Under the pieces are notes generated by a model. It made no database searches, had not been told where the DNA came from, and worked only from the letters and a program-made list of their open reading frames with translations. Of a stretch of 64,000 nt of DNA, positions 22,259 through 30,382 are shown in pieces. Origin of the DNA: Mucilaginibacter lacusdianchii (GTDB taxonomy: Bacteria > Bacteroidota > Bacteroidia > Sphingobacteriales > Sphingobacteriaceae); assembly GCF_009770985.1 (NCBI RefSeq), contig NZ_WSRW01000001.1, positions 248,001-312,000 on the forward strand. The letters run 5' to 3'. Every line of letters begins with the position of its first letter. Position 1 is the first letter of the stretch. The position numbers were made by a program, and so were the translations under genes.

Positions 22259-23149
22259 TTACGCCTTTGGGTGGGCTTGTTTATAAATAGATTTAAGTCG
22301 CTCAACAGAATTATGTGTATATACTTGAGTAGCACTAAGGCTGGCGTGCCCCAGTAAATCTTTAATGGCATTCAGATCAGCGCCCTTGTTTAACAGGCTG
22401 GTAGCAAAGGTATGCCGCAGCACGTGTGGGCTCTTTTTATTCTGGGTTGATATATAGTTTAAATATTTCTGCACAATCAAGTAAACCATCTTGGCATAAG
22501 CGTCGGCTCCTGTATTTGTAACGATTAGCTTTAACGATTTGTTAGCAAAAATTTCATTTTTCTTTAACGTAAGGTAATCGCTCAATACGAGTTTTAGTTC
22601 TTTGTTCAGTGGAATAATACGTTGCTTATTGCGCTTACCTAACACCTTAACCGTACCCTCATACACGTCGATATCACTTTCAGTTATACCTAATAGCTCT
22701 GCCAGGCGTATGCCAGTACCAAACAGCAGTTCAACTATTAATTTATCGCGCTGACCTCTGAAATCGGAGGTAAAAACAGTTTCGCTATCCAGCAATTTGG
22801 ATAGCTTCTCCTCTTCTACTACTGCCGGAAGTTGTTTGGAAATTTTGGGCGTTTGTATTTTAGCTGTAGGTGTACTGGCAATAATACCTTCCTGCAATAA
22901 AAACTTAAAATATTTGCGCAGCGTGGCCACTTTGCGATTAACCGAACGGCTGGTTAATTGCTGATCCATTAAACTTACCATCCAGTTACGGATATGATGA
23001 TGCGTTACCTCGGATGGGTGATTTATTTCAGCTTCGGGATGATTAAGGAAAGTATAAAACTGAGTCAGGTCTGACTCGTAAGCAGCTACGGTGTGCGGTG
23101 AATACCGCTTTTCGTACCGGATGTATTGTATAAACTGCTCTAAAAACAT
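22259..23149 (-). CDS. xerC: Tyrosine recombinase XerC-type
   Basis: The product has 296 residues, the normal Xer length. The N-terminal SAM-like core-binding domain (FIQYIRYEKRYSPHTVAAYE) precedes the catalytic domain. Active-site residues are all visible: Arg in FGTGIRLAELLG (near 161), H242 and R245 in HVLRHTFATSLLN, H268 in LLGHASLSATQ and nucleophile Y277. It resolves chromosome dimers at dif with its partner. It lies between rpsU and hpf, a housekeeping position rather than one linked to a mobile element. A hairpin (23151-23195) ends directly at its ATG, so some transcripts from rpsU may stop before it. Confidence 0.93.
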   Translation of the reverse strand: MFLEQFIQYIRYEKRYSPHTVAAYESDLTQFYTFLNHPEAEINHPSEVTHHHIRNWMVSLMDQQLTSRSVNRKVATLRKYFKFLLQEGIIASTPTAKIQTPKISKQLPAVVEEEKLSKLLDSETVFTSDFRGQRDKLIVELLFGTGIRLAELLGITESDIDVYEGTVKVLGKRNKQRIIPLNKELKLVLSDYLTLKKNEIFANKSLKLIVTNTGADAYAKMVYLIVQKYLNYISTQNKKSPHVLRHTFATSLLNKGADLNAIKDLLGHASLSATQVYTHNSVERLKSIYKQAHPKA

Positions 23150-23150
23150 A

Positions 23151-23195
23151 AAAACTATTTGTGCAATGCCAGAAAGGCAAAGTACAAATAGTTTT
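23151..23195 (-). terminator. Hairpin between rpsU and xerC ending at the xerC start codon
   Basis: The arms AAAACTATTTGT and ACAAATAGTTTT (perfect 12-pair stem) enclose an inner GCC/GGC stem. On the minus strand the 3' arm reads ATAGTTTTT and the xerC ATG follows at once. It can act as a rpsU terminator with partial read-through, or mask the xerC start. Confidence 0.6.
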
Positions 23196-23222
23196 AATAT
23201 ATCAAAAAAGGATGTTTAAAAA

Positions 23223-23414
23223 TTAAACGGTCTCCTGATTTAAGCCTTGTTTGTAGACGGCATGTTTCACCACATTTCTGCGGGTAACTGATCTCTTTTC
23301 GTAAGCCTGACGACTGCGCAGTTCGCGCAAAACACCGGTTTTTTCAAATTTCTTTTTAAAACGTTTCAGCGCTTTATCTAATGATTCGCCGTCTTTTACA
23401 TTGATAATAATCAT
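23223..23414 (-). CDS. rpsU: 30S ribosomal protein bS21
   Basis: The product has 63 residues, rich in Lys and Arg: SLDKALKRFKKKFEKTGVLR and RRNVVKHAVYKQ. In Bacteroidota, bS21 helps bury the 3' end of 16S rRNA, so that most mRNAs are translated without SD pairing. The start ATG (23412-23414) is preceded by GAAAGGAGGT (23428-23437), a complete anti-SD complement, with 13 nt between it and the ATG. This suggests self-regulation: ribosomes lacking bS21 have a free anti-SD and would favour this mRNA. Promoter at 23446-23477; xerC and hpf follow. Confidence 0.95.
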   Translation of the reverse strand: MIIINVKDGESLDKALKRFKKKFEKTGVLRELRSRQAYEKRSVTRRNVVKHAVYKQGLNQETV

Positions 23415-23427
23415 AATCCTTCTAAAT

Positions 23428-23437
23428 ACCTCCTTTC
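23428..23437 (-). promoter_or_regulatory. Extended Shine-Dalgarno upstream of rpsU
   Basis: The minus strand reads GAAAGGAGGT, complementary to the 16S rRNA tail over about nine bases. The 13-nt gap to the ATG is longer than the usual optimum. A weaker AAGGA lies closer to the start. It probably senses whether the anti-SD of the ribosome is free. Confidence 0.7.
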
Positions 23438-23445
23438 AGGAACTG

Positions 23446-23477
23446 CAAAGATAAGTAATAGGATTGGAATTTTTAAA
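23446..23477 (-). promoter_or_regulatory. Promoter of rpsU-xerC-hpf
   Basis: The -7 box TATCTTTG (23446-23453) matches the consensus fully. The -33 box reads TTTA (23474-23477), one mismatch, with a 20-nt spacer. The start site would be near 23440, giving a leader of about 25 nt that begins just before the SD. Confidence 0.5.
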
Positions 23478-23588
23478 TTATTATTAATAGTTCATTTTTA
23501 TCTACAATAATCAGATTATCAATGTTATAGCCCGGTCAATTCGCAATATCAAACAAGTAAGTAATGTGTAAAGCTTAAAACCGGCATA

Positions 23589-24116
23589 TTAGTACTCGGC
23601 CAACACTACAATTTTACCAGATAACGGTGCAATTTTTTCACAACCCTTTAATGAACTTAGCCCTACCACGAATGAAAAGCCGGCTACTATGCCTCCCATT
23701 TCCTGTATCAGATCACTAGCTGCCGTTACGGTACCACCGGTAGCCAACAAATCGTCATGGAGTAGTACATGCTGCCCTGGCTTAAAAGCATCAGTATGTA
23801 ATTCAATGGTAGCACTACCGTATTCAAGTTCATATACTTTTTGCTTAACGGTATAAGGCAGTTTACCTGCCTTGCGCACGGGCACAAAAGGCACACCCAA
23901 CTTGCCTGCCAGTTGTAAACCAAATAAAAATCCCCTGCTTTCCACTCCCGCCACCACATCTATTTTTGTACCGGACAGTTGCAGCACAAAGGCGTCAATG
24001 ATTCTTTCACACAATATCGGGTCTTTCAAAATGGGCGTTATATCTTTAAATACAATTCCTGGTTTTGGGAAATCAGGAATATCGCGTATGGCCGACTTTA
24101 TCTGCTGCTCTATCAT
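23589..24116 (-). CDS. apt: Adenine phosphoribosyltransferase
   Basis: The product has 175 residues, the family length. The PRPP-binding motif is HVLLHDDLLATGGT (about 116-129), and the adenine pocket region VVAGVESRGFLFGLQLAGKL is present. It converts adenine and PRPP into AMP in purine salvage. The start codon overlaps the stop of the upstream helix-hairpin-helix gene by 4 bp, indicating translational coupling. The 174-bp gap downstream holds the rpsU promoter and no further gene. Confidence 0.95.
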   Translation of the reverse strand: MIEQQIKSAIRDIPDFPKPGIVFKDITPILKDPILCERIIDAFVLQLSGTKIDVVAGVESRGFLFGLQLAGKLGVPFVPVRKAGKLPYTVKQKVYELEYGSATIELHTDAFKPGQHVLLHDDLLATGGTVTAASDLIQEMGGIVAGFSFVVGLSSLKGCEKIAPLSGKIVVLAEY

Positions 24117-24982
24117 TTAAACACTAAATAAGGCGCAATTTTACGTAAAATTTCGTCATCCATAATGGCAATGTTCCGCATCTCGTTCAGCGTTTCATAA
24201 TTACCGTGTTGTTTGCGATACTGTATAATGGCGTTAACCTGCTTGTAACCCAGGTAAGGGAAATTCTTCAAATCCTCGAACTCTGCATGATTGATATCTA
24301 TTTTATGCACCTTACGGGCGTTAACCGTTATCTGCTTTTGCAAATCCTGATACTTACTATCATCAAAGCCAAAAATCTCTTTTAATTGCTGCTTCTTACA
24401 AAAGCCACCTAAACGTTGTCTATAACTGATTATATGCCTGGCAAAGCCGGGGCCTATACCTTTTAATTGTACAAGTTTAGCTGAATCGGCAGTGTTTAAC
24501 TCTACAACGACAAATGGCTTCTCGTAACTTTCATTTGCCGTTTTTGGGATAGTAATATAAGGTTCCAATCGTTTATAGTCATCAGCCGTTAAAGTGTACA
24601 TTTTTTGAACGTCGGCTTTGATATAAAAGTGGCCACCTTTGGCCTCGTAGTTTTTGATGCCTTTAATTTGCCGCATAGTGAGTCCAAGTTTTTGCCACTG
24701 CGCTACCGGTAAGCGATTGGGATTAAAAGCGAATAGCGTTGGATGAGCAACTACGGTGTCACCGGTTTCCGGTTCGTCATCCTGCAGGTAGGCGTCCCCT
24801 CCTGCTTGCCTAAGCTGTGCAGCAGCAGCTTCAAACTTCTTAAAATTTATTGTCGTATCTTTGTGCAACAACTGACCTATATAAGGTGCTGCCAGCACAA
24901 TTGCAATCAATGCTATTAACACCACCATACCGTTCCATTCGGTTTTGGTTATAGAAAGGTAATTTTTAATGGGCGTTTTCAA
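24113..24982 (-). CDS. Helix-hairpin-helix protein, ComEA-like, membrane anchored
   Basis: The product has 289 residues. A single membrane helix near the N-terminus (WNGMVVLIALIAIVLAAPYI, about 18-37) places the rest outside the cytoplasm. Two or three helix-hairpin-helix units follow: LNTADSAKLVQLKGIGPGFA and NHAEFEDLKNFPYLGYKQVN are clear, with an earlier degenerate one around QWQKLGLTMRQIKGIKNYEA. The family is related to the ComEA DNA receptor, but many Bacteroidota homologues have no proven role in competence. It overlaps apt by 4 bp and is divergent from the acyltransferase gene at 25051. Confidence 0.75.
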   Translation of the reverse strand: MKTPIKNYLSITKTEWNGMVVLIALIAIVLAAPYIGQLLHKDTTINFKKFEAAAAQLRQAGGDAYLQDDEPETGDTVVAHPTLFAFNPNRLPVAQWQKLGLTMRQIKGIKNYEAKGGHFYIKADVQKMYTLTADDYKRLEPYITIPKTANESYEKPFVVVELNTADSAKLVQLKGIGPGFARHIISYRQRLGGFCKKQQLKEIFGFDDSKYQDLQKQITVNARKVHKIDINHAEFEDLKNFPYLGYKQVNAIIQYRKQHGNYETLNEMRNIAIMDDEILRKIAPYLVFK

Positions 24983-25050
24983 ACTTGATAAGGAATAGCG
25001 CCGTTAAATTACATATTTTTAATAAAATTTGTCTTGATACCCCTGATACC

Positions 25051-26805
25051 ATGAAATTACTAACCACTGATGAGTTTGCCAAGGCCACTAAATTGAATAA
25101 GTTGCGGATGCCTGGCTTGGCTGCTTTACTGATGGAGCTCATGAAAATAAACAAGGTAAACGAACTGTTTGCCCAGGCCCAGCCCAAACAAGGCCCCGAG
25201 TTTGTAGACGCTATTTTAGAAGGATGCGGTGTTAACATTGATTTTGATGAAAACGAGTTGAAAAATTTACCGGCCAACGGCAGCTTTATCGCCATTGCCA
25301 ATCACCCTTATGGTGGCATTGAAGGCATGGTGCTGTTGAAGATACTATGCATGGCGCGACCCGATGCTAAGCTAATGGCCAACTTTATATTAAAGAAGAT
25401 ACCGAATCTTAGCGATTACTTTGTAGCCGTTAATCCGTTCGAGAACGTGGAACACTCCTCTAGCATCAGCGGAATCAAAACAACGTTAGAACTTTTAAAG
25501 AATGGTACGCCTCTGGGCATTTTCCCGGCTGGCGAGGTATCTACCTATAAATTAGACACCCAGCAGGTAACCGACCGTATGTGGCATCCCGTAGTAGGTA
25601 AAATCATTGCCAAATCTAAGGTTCCGGTGGTGCCTATTTACTTTCATGGAAATAATGGGCTGCTGTTCAATTTATTAAGTCTGATACACCCTACCCTGCG
25701 CACGGCTAAATTACCATCAGAGCTGTTTAATAAACAAGGACATACCATTAAGCTGCGCATTGGTAAACCTATATATGTGCAGGATATACCTTACTATAAT
25801 AACACTACCAAGCTGCTGAATTTTTTGCGGGCCAAAACTTATGCATTGGGTGCCGGATTGGAAAACGAGAAAAAGATATTCAACCCGCGTAACTTGTTTA
25901 AAATTTGGAAAAGCGCTAAAGACATTGTTCCACCTACCGAAGCCGATTTGCTGGAGCAGGAAGTAATACCTTTGCGTGACAACTATCGGGTATGGACTGA
26001 AAAGAACTATGAGGTTTATATCGCCCCTACCGCATTAATTCCAAACATCATTCGTGAAATCGGCCGTTTGCGTGAGGTAACCTTCCGCGAAATTGGTGAG
26101 GGCACTAATAACAGCACCGACCTGGATGAATATGATATTTACTATCAGCACTTGTTTATCTGGGACGTAAAAACCAAGATGATTGTGGGTGCCTACCGTA
26201 TTGGTTTAGGTGATGAGATTTTTGAGAGTATGGGCAAAAACGGTTTTTACATTGCCGAACTGTTCAAAATTAAATCGCAGTTTACCGATGTACTAAAAAA
26301 CAGTCTGGAATTAGGCCGTTCTTGGATACGGAAAGAATACCAGCGCAAACCCCTTCCTCTGTTTTTGTTGTGGAAAGGCATTTTAAAATACTTAATAGAA
26401 AATCCGCGGTATCGTTATTTGATTGGTCCGGTAAGTATCAGTAATACATTTTCGAAGTTTTCTAAATCATTAATTGTTGATTACATTACCCGGCACCATT
26501 TCGATCATGAAATGGCGCAATATGTGAAACCACGTAAGCAATTTAAAGTAGATTTTTCGAGCATCGATACCGATTTGCTGTTGGAAGGCGATGATACGTT
26601 TAAAGCGCTGGACAATTTGATATCAGAAATTGAAACACATAATATAAAGGTACCTGTATTGCTGCGCCAATACATTGCTTTAAATGCCAAGATCATCTGC
26701 TTTAATATTGACCCAAAATTTGCCGATTGCCTGGATGGCTTTTTAGTGCTTGATTTACAGAAAGTACCTAAGGATATTTTAGAAAAGCTTGGCCGGAGTA
26801 TGTAG
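25051..26805 (+). CDS. Bifunctional acyltransferase (PlsC-like plus GNAT), OlsF/GlsF-type
   Basis: The product has 584 residues from the ATG at 25051; the reading frame is open further upstream but that part does not look coding. The N-terminal half is a PlsC-like O-acyltransferase with NHPYGGIEG (H85, E91) and FPAGEVST (158-164). The C-terminal half, from about 320, resembles the GNAT-like N-acyltransferases of the hemolysin/OlsB group (EIGRLREVTFREIGEGTNNS; ELGRSWIRKEYQRKPLPLFL). Fusions of this order make ornithine or glycine lipids: the N-acyltransferase links a 3-hydroxy fatty acid to the amino acid and the O-acyltransferase adds the second chain. Which amino acid is used cannot be told from sequence alone. 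Confidence 0.75.
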   Translation: MKLLTTDEFAKATKLNKLRMPGLAALLMELMKINKVNELFAQAQPKQGPEFVDAILEGCGVNIDFDENELKNLPANGSFIAIANHPYGGIEGMVLLKILCMARPDAKLMANFILKKIPNLSDYFVAVNPFENVEHSSSISGIKTTLELLKNGTPLGIFPAGEVSTYKLDTQQVTDRMWHPVVGKIIAKSKVPVVPIYFHGNNGLLFNLLSLIHPTLRTAKLPSELFNKQGHTIKLRIGKPIYVQDIPYYNNTTKLLNFLRAKTYALGAGLENEKKIFNPRNLFKIWKSAKDIVPPTEADLLEQEVIPLRDNYRVWTEKNYEVYIAPTALIPNIIREIGRLREVTFREIGEGTNNSTDLDEYDIYYQHLFIWDVKTKMIVGAYRIGLGDEIFESMGKNGFYIAELFKIKSQFTDVLKNSLELGRSWIRKEYQRKPLPLFLLWKGILKYLIENPRYRYLIGPVSISNTFSKFSKSLIVDYITRHHFDHEMAQYVKPRKQFKVDFSSIDTDLLLEGDDTFKALDNLISEIETHNIKVPVLLRQYIALNAKIICFNIDPKFADCLDGFLVLDLQKVPKDILEKLGRSM

Positions 26806-26841
26806 GCAATTAAAAATAACTCAGCAAACAAGATAAAAAAG

Positions 26842-26874
26842 AAGCCGCCTTCTCAACAGAGAAAGGCGGCTTTT
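26842..26874. terminator. Bidirectional terminator between converging genes
   Basis: The stem AAGCCGCCTT-CTC / GAG-AAAGGCGGCTT has one bulged base and a 4-nt loop. It has TTTT on the plus side and a TTCTTTTTT run on the minus side. It serves the acyltransferase (plus, ends 26805) and the Oar-like receptor (minus, ends 26896). Confidence 0.85.
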
Positions 26875-26895
26875 GGTTATTGTTTTAGTTGTAGT

Positions 26896-29800
26896 TTAGA
26901 AGCTATAGCGAGCGCCGAACTGCATTTGCCAGCGAGATGCAAAGAAATCTTTAGAATAGCTGGTTACATCATTTTGGCTAAAGGTGTAAATTGGGTTAGT
27001 AGTAGCAGTACCCGCTGTAGCTTGTTTTAAGCCCACGCTTGAGGTTGAGTTAAACGTGTTTGGCGAAAAGTACTGAATACCCCATTTTTTGTTCAATAAG
27101 TTAGTCAGGTTGATGATATCATAAGTAAGGGTGATGGTATGTCTGTGCTTACCATTGCCACCAATGTTCCAATCTTGCGAGAAACGAAAATCGGCTTGGT
27201 AGTTCCATGGTGTGCGAGCACCATTACGCTCGGTAAAATCGCCACGACGGCTGCTTAGGTATTTATTACTGTTGATATAAGCATCAAACGCAGCAGCTTG
27301 GCCCTGACCAGCTGGGGTATTGGCAAAGAAATTTGCCGTTTCGCCTACTTTTGGAATGTAAACCAAACTTACGGTTTGTGCAGTACCGTCGATAGTACTA
27401 TTCACAAAACCTAACGAGTAAGGCGTACCAGATTGTGCGTTAAAGAACAGCGAAAAATTGCTAATCCATTTGCCACCATTATTCCAGTTTACGCGGTAAT
27501 TAGCCGTTGAAACAATGCGATGGCGGATATCAAAGTTTGAGTAAGCCAGATCCGGGTTGTTTGGATTAAGCGCTTGGTTTAACTGCCAGTTTGACTCCAT
27601 TGAGTTACGGATACCATTGGTTAGATCTTTTGACTGTCCGTAAGTATAAGCCGCACTTAAATCAAGTCCGAATGGGAAGCTTTTACCAATTTGACCGGTA
27701 ATGCTGTAACGATAACCTTTATTGGTATTGGTCAGCAAGTAGGCATTTGTATAAAGCGGGTTGATGGCTTGTGTTGTTGCATTTGGGTTACTGGCAGTAG
27801 GTGCAGGTATTCCACGATAAATTGGCTGTTGATGATTAACATCATACGGGTAATAAATTGGATTATCAACCAGGTTGATGTGCTTAAACTGCAAATCATG
27901 AATAACTTTGGTATATATACCTTCAATGGTAAAGCGCCACTGGTTGTCTGTTTTATAATCAACAGCTAAGCTGCTTCTCCAGGCTTGCGGCATTTTAAAG
28001 TTATTGTCAATTAAGTCTACCTGTGTTGCACCATTAGCATCATTAACGTTTACTCCTTGTTTCTGCGCAAATCCAGCTTCACCTCTGCCGGTTAACGCAT
28101 CGCGAATAGGATCTGAACCAGCAGCAGGCAGTGAAACTGGGGTGGTAGCTGTTGCAGTGTAAGTATAGCGCTTATCAAACGCGCCGTAAGTTGCGCCGTT
28201 GTTATAATAAGCATAACCTAACCAGGCAAATGGAATACGACCTGTAAAGATGCCGGTACCACCGCGTACAATGATACTCTGATCGCCGTTCACGTCATAG
28301 TTAAAGCCTAAACGCGGTGATATTTGTACCTGACCTAAGAAATCATTGCGGATATCTTTTGGTAATGTATACGTGTAAGTAGTTCCATAACGAGGATCAA
28401 CCGGGGCGTTAGTTGTTTTAGCGCTTAAAGGTTGCTTGTTTGGCATATCCGCTAAATCAAAACGGATGCCTGGTGTAATTTTCAGGTTATCCCCTATTTG
28501 AATTTCGTCTTGTCCGTATAAGCTGAACAAGTTTACTTTAAACTTAGCCGGCGGATTGTTTATAATATAATCGCGGCTGTTATCTGTATAGTTAAAGTTG
28601 GTACGTACGCGGTTTGGACGGTTATTCAAAAAATCATCAACACTGCTATACGCCACACGGCCGTTCCAAGAGTTCACAAAACCATAAGTGATGTTATACA
28701 GCTCATTGTGGGTACCAAACGTGAAGGTATGATTACCTTTTACCCAGGTAAAGTTATCGGTAAACTCGAAAGTTTTTTGCTTCATATCAAAAATGCTGGC
28801 CTCGCGGTCGGTACCTAAAAATATAGTACCACCGTTTGATGCAATTTCAATTTGTGGCAAAGCAGGGTTTGACAATGGCTGACGATAATCGTGAATGTCT
28901 GAATAACCCACAATTAAACTATTTGATAAGCTGTTGTTGAAACGGGTTTTCAACTCTGCCACGGTAGAGTTTTGATTGTTGACTTGCTTATAATCAATGC
29001 TGCCAAAACGGAAGTTTTGCTGATCGCGCTCTAGGTTGGTAGCTTGTGAAGTAATGGTATTATTACGGATAGACAACTGGTTCTTCTCGTTGATATTCCA
29101 GTCTAAACGGTTAAAAAATTTGTTTGAACGTGAATATATGTTATAGTTATCAATGCTATTGTTAGCTGGATCTAACCCATAGTTCTGAAACATATATTGC
29201 TGTATTTGCTGTGCCTGCGCACGGTTGATGATCGGCATATCAGCAGAACCTGCGGCCAGAATAACCGGATCCTGACGACGGGTTATCTCTTCGTTGGTGA
29301 AGAAGAATAACTTGTTTTTGATGATTGGGAAACCCAAACGGAAACCGGTTTGATACTCGTGGAAAGAAGAAGGCAGTTTAGAGTTATCGCCAGCTTTGTT
29401 CTTACCGGTAATGCTAGCATTTCTGCCAAAGGCATAAACAGATCCGCTTACAACGTTTGTACCACTGCGAGTTACGGCGTTTATACTACCACCTAAAAAG
29501 TTACCAATTTTCACGTCGTAAGGTGCCAGGTAAACCTGTATATCCTGAATAGCGTCAATAGATACCGGGTTGGTACGGGTACTGCTGCCTGGCTGGCCTG
29601 ATGTTCCGCCCTGCCCGCCTAAAGATGGGCTGAAGCCAATGGCATCATTATTAATTGCACCGTCAAGCGTTACGTTATTGTAACGGAAGTTGGTACCCAA
29701 AAATGAATTGTTGTTGCTTTGTGGTGTAGTACGGGTAAAATCCTGCAAACTACGGCTAATGGTAGGCAGGGTTTTGAGCTGGTTGGAATTGATGCGTGTT

Positions 29801-30195
29801 CCGGTGCCGGTACGGGTACCGCCGGTAGTAGCTTTAACCGTAACTTCCTTTAAAGCGGTAGCTTCGTCGCCTAACAAAAAGTTATAAGTTACACTGCCTA
29901 AACCTAAGTTGATGCCCGCACGTTCGTCCTTTTTAAAACCAACAAAAGAGGCAGATATAGTATAGGGGCCTCCGGGGTTGATATTCACTATAGTATAACG
30001 ACCATCGGCATTAGTTTGTGCGCCATAGCGTGTACCGGTAGATGTATTCACCACCGAAATAGTTACGCCTGGTAAAGTACCGCCCTTGCCATCAGTTACA
30101 CGTCCGGTAACTGTAGCGGTGGTAATTTGCGCCATCGCCGCCTGATGCGTTATCAGTAAAATTGCGGATAAGATGATAAAGTAGAGCCTTTTCAT
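26896..30195 (-). CDS. Oar-like TonB-dependent outer-membrane protein
   Basis: The product has 1099 residues. A signal peptide ends near AMAQ (about residue 22). A carboxypeptidase-like regulatory domain (TVTGRVTDGKGGTLPGVTIS to about 110) follows, then a plug domain (about 120-250, with YNNVTLDGAINNDAIG and GGSINAVTRSGTNVVSGSVY). A large beta-barrel ends in aromatic residues (QMQFGARYSF), the outer-membrane insertion signal. The wording of plug and barrel is close to Oar-type proteins rather than to SusC; no SusD partner is nearby. Substrate unknown. Monocistronic, with a shared terminator at 26842-26874. I see no consensus promoter or riboswitch in 30196-30337. Confidence 0.88.
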   Translation of the reverse strand: MKRLYFIILSAILLITHQAAMAQITTATVTGRVTDGKGGTLPGVTISVVNTSTGTRYGAQTNADGRYTIVNINPGGPYTISASFVGFKKDERAGINLGLGSVTYNFLLGDEATALKEVTVKATTGGTRTGTGTRINSNQLKTLPTISRSLQDFTRTTPQSNNNSFLGTNFRYNNVTLDGAINNDAIGFSPSLGGQGGTSGQPGSSTRTNPVSIDAIQDIQVYLAPYDVKIGNFLGGSINAVTRSGTNVVSGSVYAFGRNASITGKNKAGDNSKLPSSFHEYQTGFRLGFPIIKNKLFFFTNEEITRRQDPVILAAGSADMPIINRAQAQQIQQYMFQNYGLDPANNSIDNYNIYSRSNKFFNRLDWNINEKNQLSIRNNTITSQATNLERDQQNFRFGSIDYKQVNNQNSTVAELKTRFNNSLSNSLIVGYSDIHDYRQPLSNPALPQIEIASNGGTIFLGTDREASIFDMKQKTFEFTDNFTWVKGNHTFTFGTHNELYNITYGFVNSWNGRVAYSSVDDFLNNRPNRVRTNFNYTDNSRDYIINNPPAKFKVNLFSLYGQDEIQIGDNLKITPGIRFDLADMPNKQPLSAKTTNAPVDPRYGTTYTYTLPKDIRNDFLGQVQISPRLGFNYDVNGDQSIIVRGGTGIFTGRIPFAWLGYAYYNNGATYGAFDKRYTYTATATTPVSLPAAGSDPIRDALTGRGEAGFAQKQGVNVNDANGATQVDLIDNNFKMPQAWRSSLAVDYKTDNQWRFTIEGIYTKVIHDLQFKHINLVDNPIYYPYDVNHQQPIYRGIPAPTASNPNATTQAINPLYTNAYLLTNTNKGYRYSITGQIGKSFPFGLDLSAAYTYGQSKDLTNGIRNSMESNWQLNQALNPNNPDLAYSNFDIRHRIVSTANYRVNWNNGGKWISNFSLFFNAQSGTPYSLGFVNSTIDGTAQTVSLVYIPKVGETANFFANTPAGQGQAAAFDAYINSNKYLSSRRGDFTERNGARTPWNYQADFRFSQDWNIGGNGKHRHTITLTYDIINLTNLLNKKWGIQYFSPNTFNSTSSVGLKQATAGTATTNPIYTFSQNDVTSYSKDFFASRWQMQFGARYSF

Positions 30196-30337
30196 TTTGC
30201 TTATTTTGTTTGTCGCAAAATTGCCAAGCCCATGTTAAGAGTATGTTAAGATAAAATTATGTTATTCATCTTAAGTTAATCATTATTTAAAGTGGTTTTT
30301 GAAAGAAGATGTATAATATATACTTGCAAATTTTTGT

Positions 30338-30373
30338 AAATAAAGCGCCACTTAAACAAATGGCGCCTTATTT
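30338..30373 (-). terminator. Terminator after the beta-helix lipoprotein gene
   Basis: The arms AAATAAGGCGCCA and TGGCGCTTTATTT pair over 13 positions with one mismatch; a T-rich stretch follows on the minus strand. It lies 10 bp after the stop at 30383. The remaining intergenic DNA up to 30195 shows no clear signal. Confidence 0.7.
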
Positions 30374-30382
30374 AACTATACT

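Noticed and set aside
22259..23149. Tyrosine recombinase as a mark of a mobile element
   Set aside because: Length, motifs and location between rpsU and hpf fit housekeeping XerC; no attachment sites or cargo genes are seen. The four tRNAs nearby show no duplicated 3' ends.
24966..25301. Minus-strand ORF of 111 residues overlapping the acyltransferase start
   Set aside because: It overlaps the 5' part of the well-supported plus-strand acyltransferase and has no recognisable features.
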